From Virgibacillus natechei (GTDB taxonomy: Bacteria; Bacillota; Bacilli; Bacillales; Amphibacillaceae), in the NCBI RefSeq assembly GCF_026013645.1, contig NZ_CP110224.1, forward strand, positions 682,001 to 746,000: 64,000 nucleotides of DNA, read 5' to 3'. Position 1 is the stretch's first letter. Each line of letters begins with the position of its first letter. Below, piece by piece: positions 35,884-45,071 of this stretch. Below the pieces are notes generated by a model. It was not told the origin of the DNA and ran no database searches. It saw only the letters and a list, made by a program, of their open reading frames with translations. A program made the position numbers and the translations under genes.

Positions 35884-36435
35884 ATGGGGAAGCGAGCATT
35901 ACTTAATGTGGATTACACAAATGATTTTGTAGCAGAGGATGGAAAGTTGACGAGCGGGGAGCCTGGACGGGCGATTGAAACCAGAGTGGTGGACTTGACT
36001 CGGGAATTTGTAGAGGCGGGCGATTATGTCGTGTTTGCCATTGATGCTCATGAAGAAGGGGACGAACTTCATCCGGAATCCGTTTTATTTCCACCACATA
36101 ATATTATCGGAACGCCGGGTCGTAATTTGTACGGTGAGCTAGCAAATGTATACAAGGAAAATAAAGATAAAGAGAATGTCTATTACTTTGATAAAACACG
36201 ATATAGCGCATTTGCTGGAACTGATCTGGAAATCAAACTGCGTGAACGTGGAATCGATGAGATTCATATCATTGGTGTTTGCACCGATATTTGTGTACTA
36301 CACACAGCCGTTGAGGCTTACAACAAAGGGTTTAAAATTGTAGTACATAAAGACGCGGTAGCAAGCTTTAATCAAGCAGGTCATGACTGGGCATTAGGGC
36401 ATTTTACAGATACATTGGGTGCGAGCGTTTTATAG
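35884..36435 (+). CDS. pncA: Nicotinamidase (isochorismatase fold), PncA-like
   Basis: The 183-residue hydrolase turns nicotinamide into nicotinate for NAD salvage. It shows the catalytic Asp in LLNVDYTNDF, the metal region FAIDAHEEGDELHPES, the Lys of DKTRYSAF and the nucleophilic Cys in GVCTDICVLHTA. Length equals B. subtilis PncA. I start at 35884 with AGGAGG 6 bases upstream. A third GGGACAG repeat begins at the last base of its stop codon. Confidence 0.85.
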   Translation: MGKRALLNVDYTNDFVAEDGKLTSGEPGRAIETRVVDLTREFVEAGDYVVFAIDAHEEGDELHPESVLFPPHNIIGTPGRNLYGELANVYKENKDKENVYYFDKTRYSAFAGTDLEIKLRERGIDEIHIIGVCTDICVLHTAVEAYNKGFKIVVHKDAVASFNQAGHDWALGHFTDTLGASVL

Positions 36436-36460
36436 GGGACAGAGTTCCTGTCCCCGTCCC
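36435..36460. repeat. GGGACAG-type repeat, copy 3 (short)
   Basis: GGGGACAGAG-TT-CCTGTCCCC followed by GTCCC; it starts in the pncA stop codon and may serve as its terminator. Confidence 0.6.
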
Positions 36461-36529
36461 GCTTTTTCTTAACGTCTTTTACTTTTAGTTGGGGAATAAT
36501 AAGAAAAACTTGCTTGAAGGGGTGTGCAA

Positions 36530-37993
36530 ATGGATAATTTCATAGCAAATTATAATAAAAGTTATATCGATGGTAAGTGGGTAGATGGAGACACAGGTCA
36601 AAAGGAAGATATTAAGAATCCGTATGATAATTCCGTGTTAACAACTGTACAACTTGCGTCTTTAGACCAAGTAAAGAATGCATATGAAATTGCAGAAGCT
36701 CGGCAAAAAGATTGGGCTCATTATTCTGTTGATGACAGAAGGGAAATACTTCGCAAGGCAGCAGGGTTTCTTCAGGATAATCGTGAGGACATTATCAGCA
36801 TTGTCAGTCAGGAAACGGGTGGCACATTACTAAAAGCTGAACTGGAGTTAAATCTTTCCATCGATGTACTGGAGGAAACGTTTGAGTATATGGATGCGAC
36901 GGGGGAAGTAAAAGAGGTCCATGCGACGATTGATGGGAAAAGAAATAAAATATATCGCCAGCCGTTAGGTGTGATTTCTTCTATTTCACCATTCAATTTT
37001 CCAATGAACCTATCCATGCGTTCGATTGCACCAGCGATAGCACTGGGTAACACGGTTGTCCATAAAGCAGATCTCCAGGTTGGATTAACAGGAGGATCGA
37101 TTATAGCAAGAGCTTTTGATTATGCCGGTCTGCCAGGAGGCGTGTTTCAATCGATTTTCACATCACCAGATGAAATTGGCGATGAAATGTTGGAAAACCC
37201 AACTGTGCAATTAATTGCTTTTACGGGATCGACTGGTTTTGGAAAACATATAGGAAAAGTTGCCGGAGAAAATCTAAAGCGTGTGGCGCTGGAGCTTGGT
37301 GGAAATAACCCGTTTATTGTTCTTGAGGATGCGGAGGTTGATCAAGCGGTCGACGCAGCGATTTTCGGAAAGTTCATGCATCAAGGACAGATTTGTATGA
37401 GTGTAAATCGACTGATTGTGCATGAAAACGTGTATGAAAGATTTTCGGAAAAATTTATTGAACGGGCAAAGCAGTTGCCCTATGGTGATCAAACTGATCC
37501 AGACACCGTTATTGGCCCTTTGATTAATGAAGAGCAGGTGGAAAATGTGCTTGAGATTATTGACAAAGCAGAAAAAAATGGCGTCAAAATGGGACTAAAA
37601 GGCAAGCGTGAAGGAAATCTGTTAACTCCATTTGTTTTCGTGGATGTAGATAGCAGAGATGAAATCGCTCAAACAGAATTATTTTCCCCAGTTGTATCTA
37701 TTATTAAAGCTGAATCGGATGATCAAGCAATTGAAATGGCCAATGACACCAATTACGGATTAACGTCTTCGATATTCACCTCTGACTTGGAAAAAGGTGA
37801 GGCGTATGGCATGAAGATCGATAGCGGGATGACGCATGTAAATGACCAACCGGTGAATGATGCAGCCAATATTCCATTCGGCGGGAATAAACAAAGTGGT
37901 ATGGGAAGGTTTGGAAATCCATGGGTGATCGATGAGTTCACAAAACTGAAATGGATATCTGTACAAGAGGAGTACCGAGAATTTCCGTTTTAA
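36530..37993 (+). CDS. NAD(P)-dependent aldehyde dehydrogenase, aromatic/vanillin-type
   Basis: The 487-residue ALDH has ISPFNFPMNLSMRSIAPAIA, the cofactor loop AFTGSTGFGKHIG, the general base Glu in LELGGNNPFIVL and the nucleophile Cys in HQGQICMSVNRLIVH. The closing SGMTHVNDQPVNDAANIPFGGNKQSGMGRFG (in part) is typical of the benzaldehyde/vanillin dehydrogenase branch (YfmT-like). It oxidises an aldehyde to the acid. I start at 36530, where AAGGGG is 7 bases upstream; a GTG six bases earlier is poorer. It stands alone. Confidence 0.83.
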   Translation: MDNFIANYNKSYIDGKWVDGDTGQKEDIKNPYDNSVLTTVQLASLDQVKNAYEIAEARQKDWAHYSVDDRREILRKAAGFLQDNREDIISIVSQETGGTLLKAELELNLSIDVLEETFEYMDATGEVKEVHATIDGKRNKIYRQPLGVISSISPFNFPMNLSMRSIAPAIALGNTVVHKADLQVGLTGGSIIARAFDYAGLPGGVFQSIFTSPDEIGDEMLENPTVQLIAFTGSTGFGKHIGKVAGENLKRVALELGGNNPFIVLEDAEVDQAVDAAIFGKFMHQGQICMSVNRLIVHENVYERFSEKFIERAKQLPYGDQTDPDTVIGPLINEEQVENVLEIIDKAEKNGVKMGLKGKREGNLLTPFVFVDVDSRDEIAQTELFSPVVSIIKAESDDQAIEMANDTNYGLTSSIFTSDLEKGEAYGMKIDSGMTHVNDQPVNDAANIPFGGNKQSGMGRFGNPWVIDEFTKLKWISVQEEYREFPF

Positions 37994-38050
37994 CGTTGTC
38001 TGGTGATGAGGATAGCTCTAGCGGCTGTCCTAATTTCGGGCCTTTAATAA

Positions 38051-38099
38051 AAATAAAACCTGTTCTCAGCTTTAGCAAAAAGAAAACAGGTTTTATTTT
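38051..38099. terminator. Bidirectional-type terminator after the aldehyde dehydrogenase
   Basis: AAATAAAACCTGTT pairs with AACAGGTTTTATTT across a 20-base loop; A and T runs flank it on both sides. Confidence 0.75.
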
Positions 38100-38240
38100 A
38101 TGGAATGATTTATCCCGATGTAACATCAATTCATTTCATTTTTCTGCTGGTCTGTCTTTGAGAAGTATGATAGTTGTTGCTACTAATACCTTTCTTTTTC
38201 TTCTTTTTTCACTATATTCTAAGAGACCTGATAGTAAATC

Positions 38241-38269
38241 TTGACTTTCCTCTCCTATCACTATATATT
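38241..38269 (+). promoter_or_regulatory. Promoter of the T-box-proS transcript
   Basis: TTGACT, 17 bp, TATATT, ending about 20 bases before the T-box leader. Confidence 0.65.
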
Positions 38270-38287
38270 AGGAAATATATACGAAAC

Positions 38288-38501
38288 GTTGATAAGGATT
38301 AGTATAAGTTGATCGTCTTTCAAAGAGAAGAAATGGTTGCTGGAAATTTCTAAAGACGTCATTTAGAACCTGCCTTTAAGTTCGCCATCGAAAAGCTTTT
38401 TCGCTATAAGATGTGCGCGGTTCATAACCGTTATCAATTCAAGTGTACAAGGAGCAGTTCCTTGTAAACAAGGGTGGTACCACCAGGCCTCGGTCCCTTT
38501 T
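38288..38501 (+). promoter_or_regulatory. T-box riboswitch (proline specifier) upstream of proS
   Basis: The leader has the stem I start (GATAAGGATTAGTA), the AGAGAAG/GGTTGCTGGAAATT region, the specifier-loop context GAA-CCT-GCCTTTAAG with CCT (38369-38371) as a proline codon, the T-box core AAGGGTGGTACC (UGGU pairs with an ACCA tRNA end) and a terminator ending GGTCCCTTTT. Uncharged tRNA-Pro would prevent termination. Confidence 0.85.
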
Positions 38502-38561
38502 CGGATGGAGGATTTTTTGTGTTCATAAAAATACATAATTTTAAAGATAGAGGTGTTGATC

Positions 38562-40001
38562 TTGGGTAAGAAAAATAAGCAGTTTGTTGAAAACGTAACA
38601 GCGATGGAAGATGATTTTGCCAGGTGGTACACAGATGTTGTAAAACAGGCGGATTTGGTTGATTACGGCCCAGTGAGAGGGACAATGATCATTAAGCCAG
38701 ATGGTTTTGCAATATGGGAAAATATCCGCGATGAACTTGACCGTCAAATTAAGGCAACTGGGCACTCGAATGTATCATTTCCATTATTCGTTCCTGAAAG
38801 ACTACTGCAAAAGGAAAAAGATCATGTGGAAGGATTCGCGCCGGAAGTAGCCTGGGTCACACATGGTGGGGAGGATAAATTAGCTGAAAGAATAGCTGTA
38901 CGCCCAACTTCAGAAGCGTTGTTCAGTGATTACTATTCTAAAAATATTCATTCCTATCGTGATCTGCCAATGCTTTATAACCAATGGGCGAATGTTGTGC
39001 GCTGGGAAAAAACAACACGTCCATTCCTACGGTCGTCTGAATTCCATTGGCAAGAAGGACATACAGCACATGCAACCGATGCTGATGCATCAGAAGAAAC
39101 AGATAGAATGCTTGGGGTCTATGCTGATGTGGTAGAGAATTATCTAGCAATCCCTGTGTATAAAGGTCGCAAAACGGATAAAGAAAAATTTGCTGGTGCA
39201 AAATATACGCTAACCATTGAAGCCTTAATGCATGATGGAAAAGCATTGCAATCGGCAACATCACACCATTTTGGTTCAGGATTTGCAGAAGCGTTTGATA
39301 TTACGTATTTAGATGAAAACGGTGAAAGTCAGTTTGTACATCAAACTTCATGGGGACTCTCTACACGTATCATGGGTGCATTGATTATGGTACATGGAGA
39401 TAACAGAGGATTAGTCGTGCCTCCACAGATTGCACCAACCCAAGCAATGATTGTCCCGGTTGCCCAGCATAAAGAAGGTGTACTTGATAAAGCATATGAC
39501 CTGCGCGATGAAATGAAGGATCTTGTCCGTGTCGGTATCGATGCAAGTGACAAAAAGCCAGGCTGGAAATTTAATGAGTATGAAATGAAAGGAATTCCGG
39601 TTCGAATTGAAATGGGACCAAAAGACATTGAAAAAGACCAGGTCGTGCTCGTTCGCCGGGACACCGGAGAGAAAGAATTTGTAGCACGTACTGATTTGGA
39701 AGCACGTTTGCCGGTTTTACTAGATGAAATCCAGCAAAATTTATTTGATAAAGCATTGGCGCACCGCGTGGAAAAAACGAGTGTTGCGACAGACATGGAC
39801 GAATTCAAACAAACGCTGGATCAAAAATCAGGATTTATTAAAGCAATGTGGTGTGGCGATATGTCTTGTGAGGAAAAAATAAAAGAGGACACAGGAGCAA
39901 CATCACGCTTAATTCCTTTTGAACAAGAGTCGATAGCAGATACCTGTGTATGCTGCGGAAAAGAAGCAAAAGAACTTGTATATTGGGCAAAAGCATATTA
40001 A
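38562..40001 (+). CDS. proS: Prolyl-tRNA synthetase, archaeal/eukaryotic-type
   Basis: The 479-residue class II synthetase is the short type without the bacterial editing insertion. Motif 2 ([20 protein letters not shown] in part) and motif 3 ([19 protein letters not shown] in part) are clear, the anticodon domain follows from about residue 280, and a C-terminal zinc-like domain has Cys pairs ([10 protein letters not shown] and TCVCCGKEA). The best start is TTG at 38562 (AGAGGTG 6 bases upstream, giving [10 protein letters not shown], the family's usual beginning); the GTG at 38553 is inside the ribosome site. It is controlled by the T-box leader. Confidence 0.92.
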   Translation: MGKKNKQFVENVTAMEDDFARWYTDVVKQADLVDYGPVRGTMIIKPDGFAIWENIRDELDRQIKATGHSNVSFPLFVPERLLQKEKDHVEGFAPEVAWVTHGGEDKLAERIAVRPTSEALFSDYYSKNIHSYRDLPMLYNQWANVVRWEKTTRPFLRSSEFHWQEGHTAHATDADASEETDRMLGVYADVVENYLAIPVYKGRKTDKEKFAGAKYTLTIEALMHDGKALQSATSHHFGSGFAEAFDITYLDENGESQFVHQTSWGLSTRIMGALIMVHGDNRGLVVPPQIAPTQAMIVPVAQHKEGVLDKAYDLRDEMKDLVRVGIDASDKKPGWKFNEYEMKGIPVRIEMGPKDIEKDQVVLVRRDTGEKEFVARTDLEARLPVLLDEIQQNLFDKALAHRVEKTSVATDMDEFKQTLDQKSGFIKAMWCGDMSCEEKIKEDTGATSRLIPFEQESIADTCVCCGKEAKELVYWAKAY

Positions 40002-40008
40002 TGTAAAA

Positions 40009-40036
40009 AACGAGCGCTGGTAGCGCTCGTTTTTTG
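40009..40036 (+). terminator. Terminator of proS
   Basis: AACGAGCGCT and AGCGCTCGTT form a perfect stem with a three-base loop, followed by six T. Confidence 0.85.
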
Positions 40037-40120
40037 TGTATGTCGGCAGATGGCGGGGGGGCAGGAAGTGTCCCAGTGACCGAAAAGTGGCTAGCGACAC
40101 CGAATCGGGAGACAGTATGT

Positions 40121-40320
40121 CGCTCGAATGAGGCAATCTCGCGCTCGCTCGAGCACCAGCACTCCTAAGTCGAGCGAGTGGATGGCCAGGTCGAGCGCCA
40201 CCTTTCTGAGTTCGAGCCCCAGACTTCAAAATTGTCACTACCGCTCGAGTGGGGCACCAGCTCGCTCGAGTAGAAGCTTCTGCCGCTCGAATGAGGGAAT
40301 CTCCTGCTCGCTCGAGCACC
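40121..40320. repeat. Cluster of palindromic GCTCGAG-rich repeat units
   Basis: A 37-base unit beginning CGCTCGAATGAGG and ending CTCGCTCGAGCACC occurs at 40121-40157 and 40284-40320 (34 of 37 bases alike). A degenerate unit lies at 40241-40272 and inverted pieces (TCGAGCGAGTGG, GGTCGAGCGCC) lie between. The region is far richer in GC than its surroundings and has no ribosome site or plausible coding frame. Confidence 0.75.
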
Positions 40321-40537
40321 ATTTTGCGATATACTGTTTAAATTCTTGATCATATCGTCTACTTATTGAGGACACGCTCCATTTCATTGATGGTTTTATT
40401 TACTACATTCTCTCTATTTCCTGTCCACTTTTAAGTCTAATTCTAAGTAGCCCTGAATCGGGAGAGCGCCATGTCAAACTGGGAGACAGCCCTACCAAAA
40501 AGCATCCAAAACGTAAAACGATTATCTGTCTACTTTG

Positions 40538-41017
40538 TTACGCCTGCATTGCCTTATCAATATCTTTTACAATGTTCTCTGGTTTTGTTTGCGGTGCGTA
40601 TCGGTCGACTACTTTACCGTTTTTATCAATCAAAAACTTAGTAAAGTTCCATTTGATGTCTTTGGTAAGCATACCCTTTTCTTCCGTAGTTAGATATTCG
40701 AAAAGAGGGTGTGCATCCTCGCCTTTTACATCTACTTTACTGAACATCGGGAATGTGACACCATAGTTACGCTCACAGAATTGAGAGATCTCCTCATCAT
40801 TTCCAGGGTCTTGATTATTGAATTGATTACAAGGGAAGCCGAGGATTTCAAAATCCTGATCCTGATATTGTTCATATACATTTTGCAACCCTTCAAACTG
40901 CGGTGTGAATCCACATTTACTTGCTGTATTCACGATAAGAAGCGTTTTACCTTTATAGTCGGACAGTGATTTCTTATCACCTTGCATTGTCTTTACAGAA
41001 AAATCATAAATACTCAT
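40538..41017 (-). CDS. bsaA: Glutathione peroxidase family thiol peroxidase, BsaA-like
   Basis: The 159-residue protein reduces hydroperoxides. It has the peroxidatic Cys35 in NTASKCGFTPQ, the conserved Gln in LGFPCNQFNNQDPG (with the resolving Cys) and the Trp in KWNFTKFLIDKNG. In Bacilli these enzymes use thioredoxin rather than glutathione. AGGAGG-like GAGGCAAATCGT precedes the ATG. It is a single gene in a repeat-rich stretch. Confidence 0.9.
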   Translation of the reverse strand: MSIYDFSVKTMQGDKKSLSDYKGKTLLIVNTASKCGFTPQFEGLQNVYEQYQDQDFEILGFPCNQFNNQDPGNDEEISQFCERNYGVTFPMFSKVDVKGEDAHPLFEYLTTEEKGMLTKDIKWNFTKFLIDKNGKVVDRYAPQTKPENIVKDIDKAMQA

Positions 41018-41169
41018 ACGATTTGCCTCCTTTAGTAAAAGGATAGCAATGCTAGAAGATTGATGTCAAAATATTTGTACGGGTTTTGCGAATGTATTTA
41101 CATAGGTTACTAGATAATGTAGAAAGAAAACATCCACTCAAGGCGATCCATGTTAGTTTCTTACCTGTC

Positions 41170-41198
41170 AAAAAAAGACGACCCGCAAAGGCCGTCTT
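41170..41198 (-). terminator. Terminator of trhO
   Basis: On the minus strand AAGACGGCC and GGTCGTCTT form a stem followed by seven T. Confidence 0.75.
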
Positions 41199-41204
41199 CT
41201 CCTA

Positions 41205-42176
41205 CTATATTTCCTGCTTCAAATTTTCTCCAAGAATTTCAAGTCTGCCCTGAACTTCTTCTTCCGATAAATCATGTTCTTTCACATACATATTACGTGG
41301 ACTCACACGGCATTCAGGTGTACAACCACGGATATATTTATGCTCATTTTCTTCAGAACAAATGATTTGTTTGTTGCATTCAGGATTAGCACAGTTCACA
41401 TAACGTTCGGATGGCTGTCCATCAAAATAGTCTATGCCAACTATAACATGTTCTTTCTTATTGACGGGTACAGAAATCCGTTCATCGAATACGTAGCAGC
41501 GGCCATCCCATAATTCGCCCTGAACCTCTGGATCTTTCCCGTAGGTTACAATGCCGCCATGTAGCTGTGCAACATCTTCAAAGCCTTCTTTTACTAACCA
41601 GCCGGAAAATTTCTCACAGCGAATCCCGCCTGTACAATAGGTTAGAATACGTTTTCCCTCAATAAGGTGTTTGTTTTCCTGAACCCATTCAGGTAATTCA
41701 CGGAATGTTTCAATATCTGGTCGAATTGCTCCACGGAAATGACCTAAGTCATACTCGTAATCATTTCTCGCGTCAAGAATAACCGTATCCTCGTCCTGCA
41801 TTGCTTCGTAAAATTCCTTGGGTGATAAGTGATCCCCAGTTGTCTGCAGCGGATCAATATCATTCTCCAAGCGAAGACTTACCAATTCAGTTCTTGGACG
41901 TACATGCATTTTCTTGAATGCATGACCATCATGCGGATCAACTTTAAATGTCATGTCTGCAAAACGTGGATCATTATTCATAGCTTTCCTATATTTTTCA
42001 GTTTGTTCACGAGATCCTGAAACGGTCCCATTGATGCCTTCAGGAGCTACTAAAATACGCCCCTTCAATTCCAGGTCATTACAAAATTGCAGATGTTCTG
42101 CCGCAAAGCCTTCAGGATCTTCAATTTGGACATAATTGTAGTACAATAAAACCTCATAATTTTTACTGCTTTCCAT
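41205..42176 (-). CDS. trhO: tRNA uridine(34) hydroxylase TrhO (rhodanese-like)
   Basis: The 323-residue protein makes 5-hydroxyuridine at tRNA position 34. It has an N-terminal ferredoxin-like domain ([20 protein letters not shown] in part), a rhodanese domain with the active Cys loop [14 protein letters not shown] and a C-terminal Cys-rich zinc-like segment ([16 protein letters not shown]...CTPEC). I start at the ATG at 42176, where AGGTGG is 9 bases upstream; a GTG four codons earlier overlaps that site. Single gene with its own terminator. Confidence 0.9.
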   Translation of the reverse strand: MESSKNYEVLLYYNYVQIEDPEGFAAEHLQFCNDLELKGRILVAPEGINGTVSGSREQTEKYRKAMNNDPRFADMTFKVDPHDGHAFKKMHVRPRTELVSLRLENDIDPLQTTGDHLSPKEFYEAMQDEDTVILDARNDYEYDLGHFRGAIRPDIETFRELPEWVQENKHLIEGKRILTYCTGGIRCEKFSGWLVKEGFEDVAQLHGGIVTYGKDPEVQGELWDGRCYVFDERISVPVNKKEHVIVGIDYFDGQPSERYVNCANPECNKQIICSEENEHKYIRGCTPECRVSPRNMYVKEHDLSEEEVQGRLEILGENLKQEI

Positions 42177-42495
42177 GTTTATTACCACCTATTCATTCAT
42201 ATTTGCAAGATATAAATGTTTGGTAGTCGTATTTTATTTTATAATCTTGCAAGAAGATATTTTACCATATTTCTATGTTACTTGCCAATCACTTAACAAA
42301 AATATAACAAATACTCACGCTTTCAATCGATAGTTTAAATTATGATTTCTAAGCGTTTCATCTTCACCAAACAAGAAAAGTTTCTCTATATTAGGGGAGT
42401 ATTTTGAATTTATGGTTTCAACACCTGTGGCTTCCGCTACCGCACGCAACATTATCAAGCTTTAAAAACGTTTAATTAAAAAAATCCCTAAACGC

Positions 42496-42524
42496 TTGCA
42501 TTTTATTTCGCAAAGGGTTAAAGT
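42496..42524 (+). promoter_or_regulatory. Possible promoter of the cold-shock gene
   Basis: TTGCAT, 17 bp, TAAAGT. It would give a ~115-base untranslated leader, as is usual for cold-shock genes. Confidence 0.4.
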
Positions 42525-42643
42525 TAAATAAGCAAAAGGAAATTGAAGTTTGAATAATACTTTACGATCTCTTTATCAAAGTGGTGTAAAAGTATTTTGG
42601 ATTCAATTACTTTGCACGATATTTGTATAAGGAGGTCATTTAC

Positions 42644-42844
42644 ATGATGAATGGCACAGTAAAATGGTTTAACGCAGAAAAAGGCTTCGGTTTCATCGAG
42701 CGTGAAGATGGAGACGATGTATTCGTACATTTCTCAGCAATTAATGCTGAAGGTTTCAAAACGCTTGAAGAAGGACAAAGCGTAGAGTTTGAAATCGTTG
42801 AAGGTAACCGTGGACCACAAGCAGCTAACGTAACTCGTCTATAA
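42644..42844 (+). CDS. csp: Cold-shock protein, CspB/CspD-like
   Basis: The 66-residue OB-fold RNA chaperone has both RNA-binding motifs, KGFGFIE (RNP1) and VFVHF (RNP2), and ends [15 protein letters not shown] perfect AAGGAGG lies 8 bases before the first of two ATG codons. The long AT-rich leader suggests post-transcriptional cold control. It resembles B. subtilis CspB and CspD equally. Confidence 0.93.
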   Translation: MMNGTVKWFNAEKGFGFIEREDGDDVFVHFSAINAEGFKTLEEGQSVEFEIVEGNRGPQAANVTRL

Positions 42845-42856
42845 TAGATGATTTTA

Positions 42857-42892
42857 AAAAGGTCTATCTCACTCGTGGGGTAGACCTTTTTT
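42857..42892 (+). terminator. Terminator of the cold-shock gene
   Basis: AAAGGTCTA and TAGACCTTT form the stem, followed by TTTTT. Confidence 0.8.
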
Positions 42893-42951
42893 AAATTCAT
42901 CCGTTTTTTATCGCATGTATGTCGAATAGCTTCATGGAGGAGGAAATTGAT

Positions 42952-43641
42952 ATGACATCACCATTTAATTGGAAAAAAGAAGCGGAAATACAATGGGATA
43001 ATCGTGCGCATTTTTGGAATGAACATAGTGTGCACATGTGGGATAATGGCAGTAGAAAGGATATTATTCCTTTTGTGAAAGATTATTTTAAAAAAGGCAG
43101 CAAAATCCTCGATATTGGCTGCGGGGATGGTTATGGATCCTATAAATTACATAAGGCTGGATATGATGTAGTCGGGATGGATATTTCCAGTGAAATGATC
43201 GCGCTTGCCAAAGAACGAACGAAGCATGAGGCAATTCCTTTTTCCCAAGGTGACGTGAATGAACTTCCATTTGAAGACAATAGCTTTGATGGCGTCATGG
43301 CGATTAATGTTTTGGAGTGGACGGAATCGCCAGTTGAAGCATTGTTAGAATTAAAGCGTGTTGTAAAAAAAGATGGACTTCTTTTTGTTGGTATATTAGG
43401 CCCGACGGCAGGGCCAAGAATGAATAGCTATCCTCGTTTACTTGGAGAAAAGGCGATTGCTAATACGATGATGCCATGGGAGCTTCAGAAACTTAGTGCA
43501 GATCATAATCTAGAATATGTAGATGGTATCGGTGTGTATAAAGAAGGCGTAGAAGCGCGCCATCATCAATATTTAAGCTTAGAATTAAAACAGGCTTTAA
43601 CCTTTATGTGGGTATTTATGCTGCGAAAAGTTGGTGAATAA
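42952..43641 (+). CDS. Class I SAM-dependent methyltransferase
   Basis: The 229-residue protein has the SAM-binding motif ILDIGCGDGYGSYKLHKAG (around residues 53-71), the acidic loop VVGMDISSEM, and motif SQGDVNELPFEDNSFDGVMAINVLEW in part. It is a methyltransferase of the UbiE/YxbB-like type; the substrate is unknown. GGAGGAGG lies 9 bases before the chosen ATG; an upstream in-frame start includes the ribosome site. It overlaps or abuts the next small gene. Confidence 0.82.
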   Translation: MTSPFNWKKEAEIQWDNRAHFWNEHSVHMWDNGSRKDIIPFVKDYFKKGSKILDIGCGDGYGSYKLHKAGYDVVGMDISSEMIALAKERTKHEAIPFSQGDVNELPFEDNSFDGVMAINVLEWTESPVEALLELKRVVKKDGLLFVGILGPTAGPRMNSYPRLLGEKAIANTMMPWELQKLSADHNLEYVDGIGVYKEGVEARHHQYLSLELKQALTFMWVFMLRKVGE

Positions 43642-43642
43642 A

Positions 43643-43951
43643 ATGGACGAAATGAATAAAAAAGAAATGGAAAAACAGGTTATCGAAAGCTACCAAAACG
43701 ACGAAAAAATGATGATACTGATTTATGCGCAGTGGTGTATTAATAATAATCTTGATCCTGTGGCATTATATGAAAAAGCCTATCCTGGTCAATCGAAGAA
43801 TAACACGCTGGTTGAAACGCTGGAATTAACTGTTTCTAAAGAAGAGTCGGAGGAAATAGGTGATCCAACGCTGTTAAATATACTTCAGGTTTTTGGAAAT
43901 GATGAACTGGCTTTTGCTGTACAAGAAGAAATAGAGAAACGGGAAAAATAA
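43643..43951 (+). CDS. Conserved small acidic protein, function unknown
   Basis: The 102-residue, Glu/Lys-rich helical protein (YAQWCINNNLDPVALYEKAYPGQ near the middle) is not recognised. It has no membrane segment. It starts immediately after the methyltransferase stop (TAAAATGG), so it is translationally coupled and probably shares its mRNA; ATG at 43643 or 43652 could be used since the ribosome site is weak. The following hairpin contains its stop codon in the loop. Confidence 0.7.
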   Translation: MDEMNKKEMEKQVIESYQNDEKMMILIYAQWCINNNLDPVALYEKAYPGQSKNNTLVETLELTVSKEESEEIGDPTLLNILQVFGNDELAFAVQEEIEKREK

Positions 43952-43973
43952 TTATGATTTCCCGTTTCTTTAT
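43935..43973. terminator. Hairpin terminator at the end of the methyltransferase unit
   Basis: AGAAACGGGAAA and TTTCCCGTTTCT form a perfect 12-bp stem, followed by TTATC; the TAA stop of the preceding gene is in the loop. Confidence 0.7.
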
Positions 43974-44000
43974 CTACTAGAGGATGTTGAACACGCACTA

Positions 44001-44873
44001 TTATTCGAATAACTTAATCAATGCTTGCGTTCCGCTATCATTTTCACCTTTTTCGGCTAGTTCCTTATAAAGATCCAGAGAAAGCGAAAGTCCTGGAGTT
44101 GATAAGCCCATCTCTTCAGCTGATTCAAGTGCAATCGTCATGTCTTTAATAAAGTGCTTTACATAAAATCCTGGCGCGTTATCGCCTTCTAGCATGCGAG
44201 GAGCTAGTTTTGATAAGGAAAAACTGCCGGCTGCTCCTGTTGTAATACTATCCAGTACACGCATCGGATCTAAGCCGGATCTTTTGGAATAGGCAATTGC
44301 CTCGCAAACACCAATCATATTCGAAGCGATCGTGATTTGATTGGCCAATTTGGTGTGCTGACCCGCTCCCGCTCCTCCTTGCCGTATAATATTTTCGCCA
44401 ACAATATCAAATAGAGGCAAGACGGAATCAAACGTATGCTGATCGCCGCCTGCCATAATCGCAAGCGAACCATTTATTGCACCCACGTCCCCGCCAGAAA
44501 CGGGTGCATCCATGGAATAAATATTTTTCTCCAGCGCTTGCTTGTAAATCTCTATTGCTAAAGAGGGTTTTGAGGTTGTCATATCAACGACATATGATCC
44601 TGCTTTCGCATTTTCAAGGATTCCGTTTTGACCAAAATAAACTTCCTCTACATCTGCCGGGTAGCCGACCATTGTTATGATCACATCAGTGGACTTAGCT
44701 AATTCAGCAATAGAACTTTTCCAGATTGCCCCATTATCCAATAATCCTTGTGCTTTTTCCTTTGTCCTTGTATAAAGACTTATTGGATATCCGGCCTTTT
44801 GCAAGTTTGCGATCATATTTTTCCCCATTACACCAGTACCAATGAAGCCAATTTTTGCATTAATTGAAAGCAT
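44001..44873 (-). CDS. ykwC: NAD-binding beta-hydroxyacid dehydrogenase, YkwC-like
   Basis: The 290-residue enzyme is of the 3-hydroxyisobutyrate/tartronate-semialdehyde reductase family. It has the Rossmann motif IGFIGTGVMGKNMIANL, the substrate motif DAPVSGGDVGAINGSLAIM and the catalytic Lys in GQHTKLANQITIAS (family G-x-x-x-K-x-x-N). Length and sequence style resemble B. subtilis YkwC. Substrate unknown; a role with small hydroxyacids is likely. AAGGAGAG lies 9 bases before the ATG. Single gene facing the previous unit. Confidence 0.85.
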   Translation of the reverse strand: MLSINAKIGFIGTGVMGKNMIANLQKAGYPISLYTRTKEKAQGLLDNGAIWKSSIAELAKSTDVIITMVGYPADVEEVYFGQNGILENAKAGSYVVDMTTSKPSLAIEIYKQALEKNIYSMDAPVSGGDVGAINGSLAIMAGGDQHTFDSVLPLFDIVGENIIRQGGAGAGQHTKLANQITIASNMIGVCEAIAYSKRSGLDPMRVLDSITTGAAGSFSLSKLAPRMLEGDNAPGFYVKHFIKDMTIALESAEEMGLSTPGLSLSLDLYKELAEKGENDSGTQALIKLFE

Positions 44874-45071
44874 ACGATCATCTCTCCTTAAAAGTGGTCT
44901 TCTTAATTTATTTCGACATTGTTCAGGTGAATTCCTTTATAACATAAAATTGTTCCTAAGGATGACATTCCCGTTATTGACATGATTTGGGTGCTTCATT
45001 AAAGAATCATTATAACACATTTACACATAGTATAGGTAGCACGCTTAAACAATTAATGGAGGCTGATCGTA

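Noticed and set aside
40121..40320. Possible CRISPR array
   Set aside because: Units are irregularly spaced, partly inverted and palindromic, there are too few of them, and no cas gene is present.
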